64,000 bases of DNA. Source: Anthoceros angustus (taxonomy: Eukaryota; Streptophyta; Anthocerotopsida; Anthocerotales; Anthocerotaceae). Below are positions 49,673 to 60,565 of this stretch, one piece after another (the stretch's first letter is position 1; the number at the start of each line of letters is the position of its first letter). The notes below the pieces were generated by a model, which was given only the letters and a program-made list of their open reading frames with translations, did not search any database and had not been told where the DNA came from. Made by a program: the position numbers and the translations under genes. Where the stretch lies: positions 930,001-994,000 of the forward strand of contig VJWM01000063.1 of assembly GCA_010909165.1 (NCBI GenBank), read 5' to 3'.

Positions 49673-51174
49673 TAGGTTCCGATGGGCGATGATCGGGCCA
49701 CGCATACGACTCATTGTCCAATCGGATATATGTTGGTGGTCGTTGCGTCGAGCCTTAGCATGCTGCTGGACCTATCTTCCCCTTCGCCTTGAGGGCTCGG
49801 CACCCTCCCCTCTTCCTCCTTGGGGCGGTTGTAGGCCGCCTTGGGACCTCAAGGTCCATCGCCTTGGGTCCTCTCGGAGGTTCTTGGACCGCACCTCCTT
49901 GTTGACCGCCTTGACATCTTGGGCAAACTCCGGACGGTGTGTTGTCAAAGGTCGGACCATTTGGAACACGTCCAAATGCCACTCCTGCACCAATTCCCCG
50001 CTTCCTGGGCAGGCCCAAAGTCCGGATAGCGCGGGTCACAATGTTGCGCTCCACACAGGTTCCATGGCTCCCAAACTTCGCGGGCTTTTGGGTGCCATCG
50101 CCTTCTTCTCCCTTGGTTCTGCCGCCGCTTGAGGCTGGCACGTTGAGCCTCCTCGCGCGTTCGCTTCTCAGAGCCTCAGCGGTGAGCCGCGCGAGGCGTC
50201 AGTGTCCACGAGATACCGCCCGGGCGGGCTGCGGGCGCAAGAGATCGCGTGTCTCGAGGCCCGCGGCAGCCTTCTTCGCGACCACGCCGGGAGTAACGGC
50301 GGGGCGGGCGCCTCTTCCACGTGGCCTCAGTGCATGGCTTACTGCGGCTCTGCTGCAGCTTACTCGCGCCTTACTCCGCCCCGCGCGGCCAGGCGTGAAT
50401 ACACTGCCTCGGCCTCAGCAGTTACGGTCTGACCAGCGCATGCCGTCCTCCACTCGGGTCGTCCACGTGGCGTCGCCCGGTCCGTCCTTACGCTCCAACT
50501 TCTAAGTTACCTTCCTGGCGTACTTATCTGCACGGTCACAGGTGGGTCGGTCTTACCCTGCCGCCGCCGTGTCTCATCGTTCCTCACTCCGGTCGGTATA
50601 CTCCGAGTGCCGTCGAGTGCTAGCGCTTATTTCCTCCTTTTTAGCCTCGTTCTATCCTTCGCTCCACAAAAACAAAATCCTACCTCATTTCTAACCCCGA
50701 AGTCCGTAGTCCATGTAAATGCTAATCCACAAGAGGATGCATTGATTGCTTAACATGGAATTCTTGTAATAGGAAGCTGCCAAGAAGGGAGAGAGGATAA
50801 TACTACTTAAGGAGTGTCCAGGAGGCTAGTAAGGTCACTTGCTCCCACTATTATGTCTATTTTTGTCACATTAATCATAATTTGAATTAATATACAAAAT
50901 AAACAAATCATATTGTCTATATATGTGATATGGCCACATGTAAATTAATTGATTGCATTGAGTCTCTCCATATCCTATTGTCTATATATGTGATGTTGCC
51001 TAGGTGTAAATTTATTCGATTGAGTCTCGTGAAACTAGTTTGCCAATGAAACTAGTCCCCTTTCTTGTGCCTTTTCTCTCTTTCGCGTGATCCTCTCATT
51101 TTCGACAAGTCGTGATATCAACCAATGCAAAGAGGTGTGGCTTACAGAGGCGGCGAATGGCGTGTGTGTAGTTA

Positions 51175-51505
51175 ATGGCGATGGGAGCAACTCTCGCTAC
51201 CAATGCCGGGTTTGTAGTTAATAGCATGGCTTGAACTTGAAGCCGTTGCATCAATCCTCTAAGTAAGGAGGATGAAGGATGGCGGGAAGTAGTACGTGAG
51301 GCGATTTGCCCATGGAAATCGGAGAAGAAATGGAGCCCAAGGCTTAGTAAATGGTAACGGGTGCCAACTCAAAAGTGCGAGCAATGCTCCAAGGAATCGA
51401 GAAACATGGGCGATTGGAGGTCAATTTTTGGGGTAGCAAGTGGTAATGGGGCAACAAATGGTAATGCCTCTTATGATGGCAAGAGGAGAGTGAAGCACAC
51501 TTTCA
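51175..51505 (+). pseudogene. Coding-like region, unit 6 fragment joined to LTR sequence
   Basis: The first ~330 bases of the region, cut off at CACACTTTCAAGAGA, where the sequence passes directly into a second copy of the LTR terminus. This is a product of the 1.25 kb duplication, not a separate gene. Confidence 0.5.
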
Positions 51506-51973
51506 AGAGATCGCGGTGTCTCGAGGCCGCGGTGAAATGACCTTCTTCGCGACCACGCCGGGGAATGCGGCGGGGGGCGCCTCTTCCACGTGGCCTCAGT
51601 GCATGGCTTACTCTGCGCTCTGCCAGCGTACTACGGCCTTCACGCGCGCGCGGGCGTGAATACACTATATACAGCAAGTTACAGTCTGACCATTGCATGC
51701 GTCCTCCACTCGGGTCGTCCACGTGGCGTCGCCCGGTCGTCCTACGCTCCAACTTCTAAGTTACCTTCCTGGCGTACTTATCACGCACGGTCACTGGAGT
51801 GGGTCGGTCTTGCATGGCGCCATCGTGGGTCTAAAATCGTTCCTCACTCGGTCGGGGTATACTCGGTGCCGTCCAGTGCTAATAGGGCTTATTTCCTCCT
51901 TTTTAGCCTCGTTCTATCCTTCGCTCCACAAAACAAAATCCTACCTCATTTTCTTGAAGTCGGTAGTCACCAG
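51506..51973 (-). mobile_element. Duplicated LTR terminus (solo fragment)
   Basis: Matches the terminal ~470 bases of the right LTR (50246-50713), including the CTCCAACTTCTAAGTTACCTT and TTCGCTCCACAAAACAAAATC words, and is again followed by GCTAATCCACAAGAGG. It is not an independent insertion: it is joined to array sequence on both sides as part of the 1254 bp tandem duplication. Confidence 0.9.
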
Positions 51974-52429
51974 TGCTAATCCACAAGAGGATCACGAGAT
52001 TGCTTAACATGGAATTGCTTTGTAAGCTGCCAAGAAGGGAGAGAGGATAATACTACTTAAGTGTCAGGAGGCTAGTAAGGTCGGCTTGCTCCCACTATTA
52101 TGTCTATTTTTGTCACATTAATCATAATTTGAATTAATATACAAAATAAACAAATCATATTGTCTATATATGTGATATAATACATGTAAATTAATTGATT
52201 ATTGAGTCTCTCCATATCCTATTGTCTATATATATGTGATGTTGCCTAGGTGTAAATTTATTCGATTACTGCTTGAGTGCAGCCGTGAAACTAGTTTGCC
52301 AATGAAACTAGTCCCCTTTCTGCCTTTTCTCTCTCTTTCGTGATCCTCTCATTTTCGACAAGTCGTGATATCAACCAATGCAAAGAGGTGTGACTTACGT
52401 AGGCGAATGGCGTGTGTGTAGTTAATGGC

Positions 52430-54161
52430 GATGGGAGCAACTCTCACTGCGCTACCAATGCAGTTTGTAGTTAATAGCATGGCTTGAACTTGAAGCCGTT
52501 GCATCAATCCTCTAAGTAGAGGATGAAGGATGGCAGAAGTAGTACGTGAGGCGATTTGCCCATGGAAATCGGAGAAGAAATGGAGCCCAAGGCTTAGTAA
52601 ATGGTAACGGGTGCCAACTCAAAAGTCACGACAATGCTCCAAGGAATCGAGAAACATGGGCGATTGGAGGCGGTCAATTTTTGGGGTAGCAAGTGGTAAT
52701 GGGGCAACAAATGGTAATGCCTCTTATGATGGCAAGAGGAGAGTGAAGCACACTTTCACTGGGTGATGGCTTGGAGGCCACGAGCGGTCACTCAAAAGTA
52801 CTTACACGGTGGTGAGTCTCCTTTGGATGAGCCCAAGGCCAAGGGTGCTCGCTTGTGGTGAAGGCGGTGTCAAAATTGTGTCCCTTCAAGAAACGAATGA
52901 TCTTTGAACTGCTCCACTCGGCCACTTAGAGTGGAACTTCATATAAGGATGCAGCACTTGCACTTCACGTTCAAGTGAGGCCTCCATCTTTAGTAGTAAG
53001 CTAAAGGACACGGATAGCGAGCCTCTTCCACATCAACAGTGAAAGTGCTAATGTGGTGAAGAATGTAAGTCGATGATGAGGCGGGACGTCATGACAAAGT
53101 GAGCAGAGAAAAAATGTCATTGTTCATGGGAAGAGGTGGGCCGATGTGGGCGACCTCCACATGTTAGGGAGAGAATTATGAATGGAATCTCCAACAAGGT
53201 TGTTCGGGCTAGTGAAAATGGTCACAAGACAAAGCAAAGTAATGGAGTGGACGGCATAGCCACAAACATAATGGAGTGTTCAAGGGGTTTGCGAAAATGA
53301 AGGGTGGATCCAAGGCACGTGAGAGAAGAAGCAAATGCCCAAAGTGGGCGGATCTCCGCCAAGGTCTATGATAATGGTCAAGCACACAGGCTTGCAAGCG
53401 GTCATAGTGACGATGTGTATCGGGCAATTGAGGCGACTTCTATGGTGAAGGAGTTGTCCAAAATGGTGGCATGGCCTCATAGTGGATAGTAATGGTCATC
53501 ATGTCATTGAGGCGAGCATGAGCCATGCATCTACCCCAAGCAGGCTGCGACAAGCAGTGGTGAGTGGAATATCACGTTTGGTACTATAGCTGAATGTGAC
53601 ATAAAGGCATTAGTTGAGAATACAAGTTCGGGGAGATGGTGAAAGGAGTTATAGCCCTAAAGCCATCGGTGAAAGTAAGGAACATGTTAAACCTTCCGCA
53701 GATTGGTTCAAATAGTATAAAGCGATGATGAGGGGCAATTTCTTGCAAAGGCAATTCCGAGATAGTGGGGCAGCCACATTTCTAAGCAGTTGTGAGAAGG
53801 AGGAGACATATATACCTCGAGAGATATCTTGGTGCGATCAAGCATGGAGAAGCTGAAAATAGTCAACCAGATCGCCTAACGTCATGCGACAATAAAACTT
53901 TATGCTTGGCTCTACCTTTCACTCCTCCATGGTGACTCCTGGCCGAGCTTTCCCGCCATGTGACAAGCAGTTACTCCCGGTGCAAGGTGGCCTTGCTCCT
54001 CCCAATCAGCCACCTCGGTCTCTGGGAGCCCCTCTTTTCTCAAGTGTTCAGCTAGTGGTGGTGTCGACAAGGCAAGGGTCTTGGACGGGAAGAGGGTGAT
54101 CATGAACCCTAACGCCATGGAATACATCCCAAGGTCAAAGAGGCCCTTGTTGTCCCTTTAA
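52430..54161 (+). pseudogene. Coding-like region, unit 6 full-length copy
   Basis: Full-length but heavily broken. Open pieces are short (53304-53489, 53902-54099). The PAM2-like 3' end and TAA (54159-54161) are present, followed by the usual link to the minisatellite. Confidence 0.45.
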
Positions 54162-54278
54162 GGATGCTGGGAATTGGTGAGGCAGCATAACCGCGGCAGA
54201 AGGTGTTGGAGCAGAATGATGGCAAAGATCTCCAGTAGGAATTCCACATCGTACAAAGATCCATTCGCCATGTTTAAC

Positions 54279-54438
54279 AGATTATTAGAGAGTGCAATGT
54301 TTGACAGATTATTAGAAAGTTTGCGCAATGTTTGACAGATCATTAGAAAGTTTGTGCAATGTTTGATGATCATTAGAAAGTTTGTGCAATGTTTGGCGAT
54401 TATTAGAAAGTGCAATGTTGTGATTATTAGAAAGTGCA
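54279..54438 (+). repeat. Minisatellite, unit 6
   Basis: Six repeats. Three repeat starts read CAGATTATT or CAGATCATT where other units have ATGATTATT or ATGATCATT. Confidence 0.87.
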
Positions 54439-56849
54439 GCGTTGCATTATTGGTCTCAAGCTAACAAACATCTTCTCGACGCGATTAAAAGATAAAAACA
54501 CCCACCAAGCACAACACGAGGCTCCCGGTAGCACAATAATAACACTCACCAAACACAATACGAGATCCCAAGTAGCACAATATTAGCCCCAAGTAGTTAA
54601 TCGTTTCTTCTTTCTCTTTTAAGAAATGATGGCGGATTTTATCTCGAAATCCTAAATACCCAAAACTTCTCATGACTTGACAACGGCCTGCGATTTATCC
54701 GTCTTTGAAATACATACTCAAAAGGCCCCATCTACCTATACATCGATACTGCAGTGAAGGCCTAACCCACGTATGGTACTGCCAAACCTCCTTTCAAGCC
54801 TAACCATTGCACCTTTTTGTGCTAGAGACGTGCTATGGTTTGGGTTTTGTATGGCAAAATCATGTGCGTGTTGAGCAAAAATCTTGGGTACAAAAAGGTA
54901 TCCAACTCAATGGAACGAAGAGACTGCTGCGATGATATACCATGTGATACTAAGTGCTCCAATTGGGAACCATGCCAAGACTTGTGACATTAGTTCCTAC
55001 CCATCTTGGAACCATGCCAGGCCATGTTACAATTTAAGGGGCATAATTAGTAATTATGACCAAGTGCATAACAAGGCCTAATTGTTTTAGTAGTGTGAAA
55101 GAAACATCAAGGGTAAAAGCGTTACTTTCTTCCATGTTGTGATGAACCTACACCAAAGCGTTTAAGCGTGTTTGGGTATCTACTTGTTTTAAAATATTTA
55201 CAAGGATATTTATTTACTATTTATCCTATTTTCCAATTATAAACAATAGAGCAAGGTGCTCCAAGCCAAATGCAATTTTTCTCATCTCAATGCAATAATA
55301 GATGAAAACAATGAGCTATTAGAAACACCCTAGTTTTGTTTTCCAACAAAACACCCTTCCATGCATGTTTTAGTGAATTCATTCTAAACCTAAACTCACA
55401 TAGCAACACACCACCATATGCGTAGATTGAGCTTCCACAAAATATGCCACTACTCGTGTTGATAACAAAAAAGGAACATGGAGGGATCTCAATATCAAGG
55501 TATGGTGTACCGTTCTCATCATGAGTTTTATGGTGGTTCACGTAAAATGTTTTCCGCGACATACGACGGAAAGCTTGTATGTCACACACTTGGTGACATC
55601 GGCCACGCAGCCATCGCGTGTATTGTTGTCGGTAGGTGTGTGATCGCACATCTTTATGCATAGAAGATGCCAAGGATTGATCGTCTGTCTGAGGAAAATA
55701 ATGTTGACACACACAACTCACGCCATGATGAGATTGGTACGCCATACCGAGGTGCTTTACAACATCGGAAACGGGCTTACAATTGACGCAATAACCATAC
55801 ACACATCAGAACTAGAGGCCTCCTATGTCTGTCGCGACTGCTGTTGGGAGGCCACACATTGTGGTCCCATGGGCCATAAACAGCCACAACCTGCCGTTAG
55901 GCCTCTCAGGGTGGGTTCACACCGGACCCTCATGTCAAGAGCCGTACTAGGACTTGGTCTAAACCATGTCATGGTGGCCATTTACGCCGCTTCACACGGA
56001 CTTGGCCTAAACCATGTCATGGTGGCCATTTGCGATCCTGGTTTCACACGAGCGGTGTGGGCCACCACTTTCACTTATTGATAAATAAAGTGAAATGTCT
56101 TAGGCAAGAGGAGGTGAAAAGGACCCTTCCTTCGCACCAACACATTCATACCATCTTCTAGAGTCATTATATTTTGTCTTCCACCCGCTCTTGTGCGGCC
56201 TTCTCTAGTTTGAGTTTATTTTAGGTTGTTAGATTTTCTATTTTAAATACATTTTATCATGTTATCCAAGATGGATCCACATACTAGGCATTTATGGATG
56301 TGTTTATTATTGGGCTTATGTTATATATTACTTTGGAGCTTTGGGTACACATCATCCATGTGAATGGATTTGTTTTCGCACATCCATTATGATCGAGTCC
56401 GTGCTTTCTTGAGTGATCTCCATAATGCTTCATTAGAGATTTAGCATTCGGATCCAAGACGCATTCAATTCAAGATGGATGCGGTAGCGGGGCATGAAGA
56501 TGCCCGAACACATTCGTCCACTCGAGCAAGCAGTCAGGCAATCCAGCTCTATCTCCTCATAATCCTATGCCATGCCTCCATCAATTCGGTAGGCCACACA
56601 ACTCATACCTTCAAACCGCTAGATCGATGGGGCGTGGAACCCTAAAGTGTGTGGGAGCAAGGAGGCATGGAGCCGGCACCAGAGCATGGTAACTCGAGCG
56701 AAAGAAGAAAAGTGCGGTTCGTAAGGTGCAAATTTGAATTGCAGACAACGCATTGCGCATGCCCTAGTGTTGTGCACAATGCAATGATGCGCCACTAATC
56801 TCTACTCAATGTGAAGACATCTCACATCTAGATCTCACTCAACCATGGG

Positions 56850-58180
56850 CTGTCCGTGGCTTGAAGGTGCTTGCCACCGCTAGGATGCCGATTCTCTATT
56901 TCATTAACCTACAAGAGTGTTTTCTAACTCTTCATAAAGTAATACCTTCTTGGACCAGGTCCCATTAAGCCTATTTTAATTTGTTTATTATGAAAGTGAT
57001 TTTACTCCTTCATATCGGGATGGTCATATTTGTAAAAATAGCTTATATTTATAATGTATATCTACTATGATTTACACTTTCTTGTGATGCCAAAATTTAT
57101 ATATGCGTAAAATCATGTTTCCATCAATAGCTCCTAGGTTGATATATGTAATTTTGGCCATGAAACCACGAAATCATAGATTTAGAGGGTTTTTCGTCCA
57201 GATCCAAGACGTTTTTACACCCTTCAAAGTAGTGACTAGTAGCCATCACTATTCCTAAGGAGACCTTGTTCGATGAGAAGGGAAAAGGAAGCTGCGGGCA
57301 CCAATCGTTTGCTGCATTACCTTCTCACTCTGACATATGCTTGCAAGCTAATAATCAAGGTGAGGCCCATACCACAGTGACTTGCTAATTACAGCATATT
57401 GCTCTCTCAAGATGGGAAATGCTAATCCACAAGAGGGATGCAGATTGCTTAACATGGAATTGCTGTAAAAGGAAGCTGCCAAGAAGGGGAGAGAGGATAA
57501 TACTACTTAAGGAGCTGTCCGGGCTTGAAGGTGCTTGCCACCGCTATGATGCCGATTCTCTATTTCATTAACCTACAACGGTCTTTTCTAACTCTTCATA
57601 AAGTAATATCTTCTTCGGACACAGAGCAGCGCCCGTTAAGCCTATTTTAATTTGTTTATTATGAAAGTGATTTTACTCCTTCATATCAGGATGGTCATAT
57701 TTGTAAAAATAGCTTATATTTATAATGTATATCTACTATGATTTACACTTTCTTGTGATGCCAAAATTTATATATGCGTAAAATCATGTTTCCATCAATA
57801 GCTCCTAGGTTGATATATGTAATTTTGGCCATGAAACCACGAAATCATAGATTTAGAGGGTTTTCATTTAGATCCAAGACGCTTTTACACCCTTCAAAGT
57901 AGTGACTAGGAGCCATCACTATTCCTAAGGAGACCTTGTTCGATGAGAAGGGAAAAGGAAGGCACCAACCGCTTGTCATTACCTTCTCACTCGACATATG
58001 CTTGCAAGCCTATAATCAAGGTGAGGCCCATACCACGGTGACTGCTAATTACAAAGATATTGCTCTCTCAAGATGGGAAATGCTAATCCACAAGAGGGAT
58101 GCATTGCTTAACATGGAATTGCTGTAATAGGAAGTCGCCAAGAAGGGAGAGAGGATAATACTACTTAAGGAGCGTCCGGA
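56850..58180 (+). repeat. 664 bp tandem duplication in spacer
   Basis: GCTTGAAGGTGCTTGCCACCG recurs at about 56859 and 57523. The breakpoints share GCTGTCCGG (GGGCTGTCCGGTGG and GGAGCTGTCCGGAGG in other units). Both copies share substitutions absent from other units. Confidence 0.9.
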
Positions 58181-58528
58181 GGGCTAGTAAGGTCACTTGC
58201 TCCCACTATTATGTCTATTTTTGTCACATTAATCATAATTTGAATTAATATACAAAAATAAATAAATCATATTGTCTATATATGTGATATGGCCACATGT
58301 AAATTAATTGATTGCATTGAGTCTCTCCATATCCTATTGTCTATATATGTGATGTTGCCTAGGTGTAAATTTATTCAGTAATCGAGTCTCGTGAAACTAG
58401 TTTGCCAATGAAACTAGTCCCCTTTGCCTTTTCTCTCTTCGTGATCCTCTCATTTTTCGACAAGTCGTGATATCATTAACCAATGCAAAGAGGTGTGGCC
58501 GTAGGCGAATGGCGTGTGTGTAGTTAAT

Positions 58529-60312
58529 GGCGATGGGAGCAACTCTGCTGCTACCAATGCCGGGTTTGTAGTTAATAGCATGGCTTCGAACTTGAAGCCG
58601 TTGCATCAATCCTCTAAGTCGTAAGGAGGATGAAGGATGGCGGGAAGTAGTACGTGAGGCGATTTGCCCATGGAAATCGGAGAAGAAATGGAGCCCAAGG
58701 CTTAGTAATGGTAACGGGTGCCAACTCAAAGTGCGAGCAATGCTCCAAGGAATCGAGAAACATGGGCGATTGAGGCGGTCAATTTTTGGGGTAGCAAGTG
58801 GTAATGGGGCAACAAATGGTAATGCCTCTTATGATGGCAAGAGGAGAGTGAAGCCGCTTTCAGCAGACTGGGTCAAGAAGCTTGAGGCCCCGAGAAGCGG
58901 TCACACTCAAAAGTACTTACACGGTGGTGAGTCTCCTTTGGATGAGCCCAAGGCCAAGGGTGCTACCGTGGTGAGTCTCCTTTGGATGAGCCCAAGGCCA
59001 AGGGTGCTACCGTGGTGAAGACGGTGTCAAAATTGTGTCCCTTCAAGAAACCGAATGATCGAACCGCCCACCGCCACTTAGAGCTGGAACTTCATATAAG
59101 GATGCAGCACTTGCACTTCACGTTCAAGTGAGGCCTCCGCATCTTGTAAAGCTAAAGGACACGGATAGCGAGCCTCTTCCACATCAACAGTGAAAGTGCT
59201 AATGTGGTGAAGAATGTAAGTCGGGATGAGGCGGGACGTCATGACAAAGTGAACGCAGAGAAAAAATGTCATTGTTCATGGGAAGAGGTGGGCCGATGTG
59301 GGCGACAAACCTCCCTGTTAGGAGAGAATTATGAATGGAATCTCCAACAAGGTTGTTCGCTAGTGAAAATGGTCACAAGACAAAGCAAAGTAATGGAGTG
59401 GACCGGCATAGCCACAAACATAATGGAGTGTTCAAGGGTTTGCGAAAATGAAGGGTGGATCCAAGGCACGTGAAGAGAAGAAGCAAATGCCCAAAGTGGG
59501 CGGATCTCCGCCAAGGTCTATGATAATGGTCAAGCACCGGGCTTGCAAAGTCATAGTGACGATGTGTATCGGGCAATTGAGAGCTTCTATGGTGAAGGGA
59601 GTTGTCCAAAATGGTGGCATGGCCTCATAGTGGATAGTAATGGTCATCATGTCATTGAGGCGAGCATGAGCCATGCATCTACCCCAAGCAGGTGCGACAA
59701 GCAACGATGGTGAGTGGAATATCACGTTTGGTACTATAGTGAATGTGACATAAAGGCATTAGTTGAGAATACAAGTTCGGAGATGGTGAAAGGAGTTATA
59801 GCCCTAAAGCCATCGGTGAAAGTAAGGAACATGTTAAACCTTCCAGATTGGTTCAAATAGTATAAACGATGATGAGGGGCAATTTCTTGCAAAGGCAATT
59901 CCAGATAGTGGGGCAGCCACATTTACAGATTTGTGAAGGAGGAGACATATATACCTCGAGAGATATCTTGGTGCGATCAAGCTGTGGAGGAAGCTGAAAA
60001 TAGTCAACGAGGCGCACCTAACCGTCATGCGACAATAAAACTTTATGCTTGGCTCTACCTTTCACTCCTCCATCGGTGACTCCTATTCTAAGACCGGCTT
60101 TCCCGCCATGTGACAAGTTACTCCCAGTGCAAGGTGGCCTTGCTCCTCCCAATCAGCCACCTCGGTCTCGATCGCGGCTTGACCCCTCTTTCTCAAGTGT
60201 TCAGCTAGTGGTGGTGTCGACAAGGCAAGGGTCTTGACGGAAGAGGGTGATCATGAACCCTAACGCCATGGAATACATCCCAAGGTCAAAGAGGCCCTTG
60301 TTGTCCCTTTAA
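58529..60312 (+). pseudogene. Coding-like region, unit 7
   Basis: Full-length, with a private 44 bp tandem duplication at 58925-59018 that adds a second SPLDEPKAKGATVV-type stretch (readable in 58731-59018). Stop at 60310-60312. Confidence 0.45.
58925..59018 (+). repeat. 44 bp tandem duplication
   Basis: GGTGAGTCTCCTTTGGATGA recurs 44 bases apart. The breakpoints share GTGGTGA. Confidence 0.9.
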
Positions 60313-60410
60313 GGATGCTGGAATTGGTGAGCATAAGAAGGTGTTGGAGCAGAATGATGGCAAAGATCTCGAGGAATTCCACATCGTACAAAGATCCATT
60401 CGCCATGTTT

Positions 60411-60565
60411 ATGATTATTAGAGAGTGCAATGTTTGATTATTAGAAAGTTTGCGCAATGTTTGATCATTAGAAAGTTTGTGCAATGTTGTGAGATCATTA
60501 GAAAGTTTGTGCAATGTTTGGCGATTATTAGAAAGTGCAATGTTTGATGATTATTAGAAAGTGCA
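60411..60565 (+). repeat. Minisatellite, unit 7
   Basis: Six repeats with small deletions between them. Confidence 0.87.

Larger units (their letters stand above)
46300..50150 (-). pseudogene. Coding-like region inside the 5' LTR
   Basis: Counterpart of the region in the left LTR, with the same Pro-rich, basic and coiled-coil-like patches in shifted frames (for example 48303-48914, 203 residues). It is interrupted by the 609 bp duplication. Also weak as a gene; listed because it is the bulk of the LTR. Confidence 0.3.
35155..50713 (-). mobile_element. Ty3/gypsy LTR retrotransposon with 4.4-5.0 kb LTRs
   Basis: A GC-rich 15.56 kb insertion in an AT-rich array unit. It is bounded by two long direct repeats, 35155-39621 and 45679-50713, ending TGTG...TCCA on the plus strand (TGGAC...CACA in the element's own sense). 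The host reads GATGGGAAAT before it and AAATGCTAATCC after it. The target duplication is AAAT, perhaps 5 bp with one changed base, with three unexplained bases (TGT) at the right edge. A primer binding site lies beside the right LTR, and protease, RT, RNase H and integrase follow in that order toward the left, so the element is on the minus strand. The PR-RT-RH-INT order is that of Ty3/gypsy. The tRNA-Asp-like primer site is typical of Tat/Athila relatives, but clade assignment needs an alignment. All coding parts are frameshifted. Confidence 0.95.
45679..50713 (-). repeat. 5' LTR of the gypsy element (right copy, 5.03 kb)
   Basis: Direct repeat of 35155-39621. It is about 570 bases longer because of a private 609 bp tandem duplication (46755-47982). 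It contains the same coding-like, GC-rich interior and the same near-terminal hairpin as the other LTR. Differences from the left LTR are dominated by 1-5 base indels in CG-rich words. Confidence 0.93.
30087..51122 (+). repeat. Array unit 5, split by the LTR retrotransposon
   Basis: Unit sequence runs to 35154, is interrupted by the 15.56 kb element, and resumes at about 50717 with AAATGCTAATCCACAAGAGG, exactly the sequence that follows GATGGGAAAT in the other units. Without the insert it is about 5.48 kb. The spacer 32165-35154 holds no supported gene. Confidence 0.92.
50246..52759 (+). repeat. 1254 bp tandem duplication spanning the LTR/host junction
   Basis: The last ~470 bases of the right LTR plus ~780 bases of array are repeated (GCTAATCCACAAGAGGAT at 50721 and 51975). 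The junction at about 51506 joins array sequence (unit 4 version: TTTCAGCAAGAGACTGG) to LTR sequence GCGCAAGAGATCGCG at a shared CAAGAGA. It must postdate the insertion. Confidence 0.88.
51123..58480 (+). repeat. Array unit 6 (rearranged beside the insertion)
   Basis: Begins twice, at 51123 and 52376, because a 1.25 kb tandem duplication copied the LTR end plus adjoining array. It also carries a 664 bp duplication in the spacer (56850-58180). Subtracting both leaves about 5.44 kb. Confidence 0.88.

Noticed and set aside
51506-51973. An independent solo LTR insertion
   Set aside because: It is followed by the same array junction as the right LTR and preceded by array sequence at a short-identity join, so it is part of a tandem duplication.
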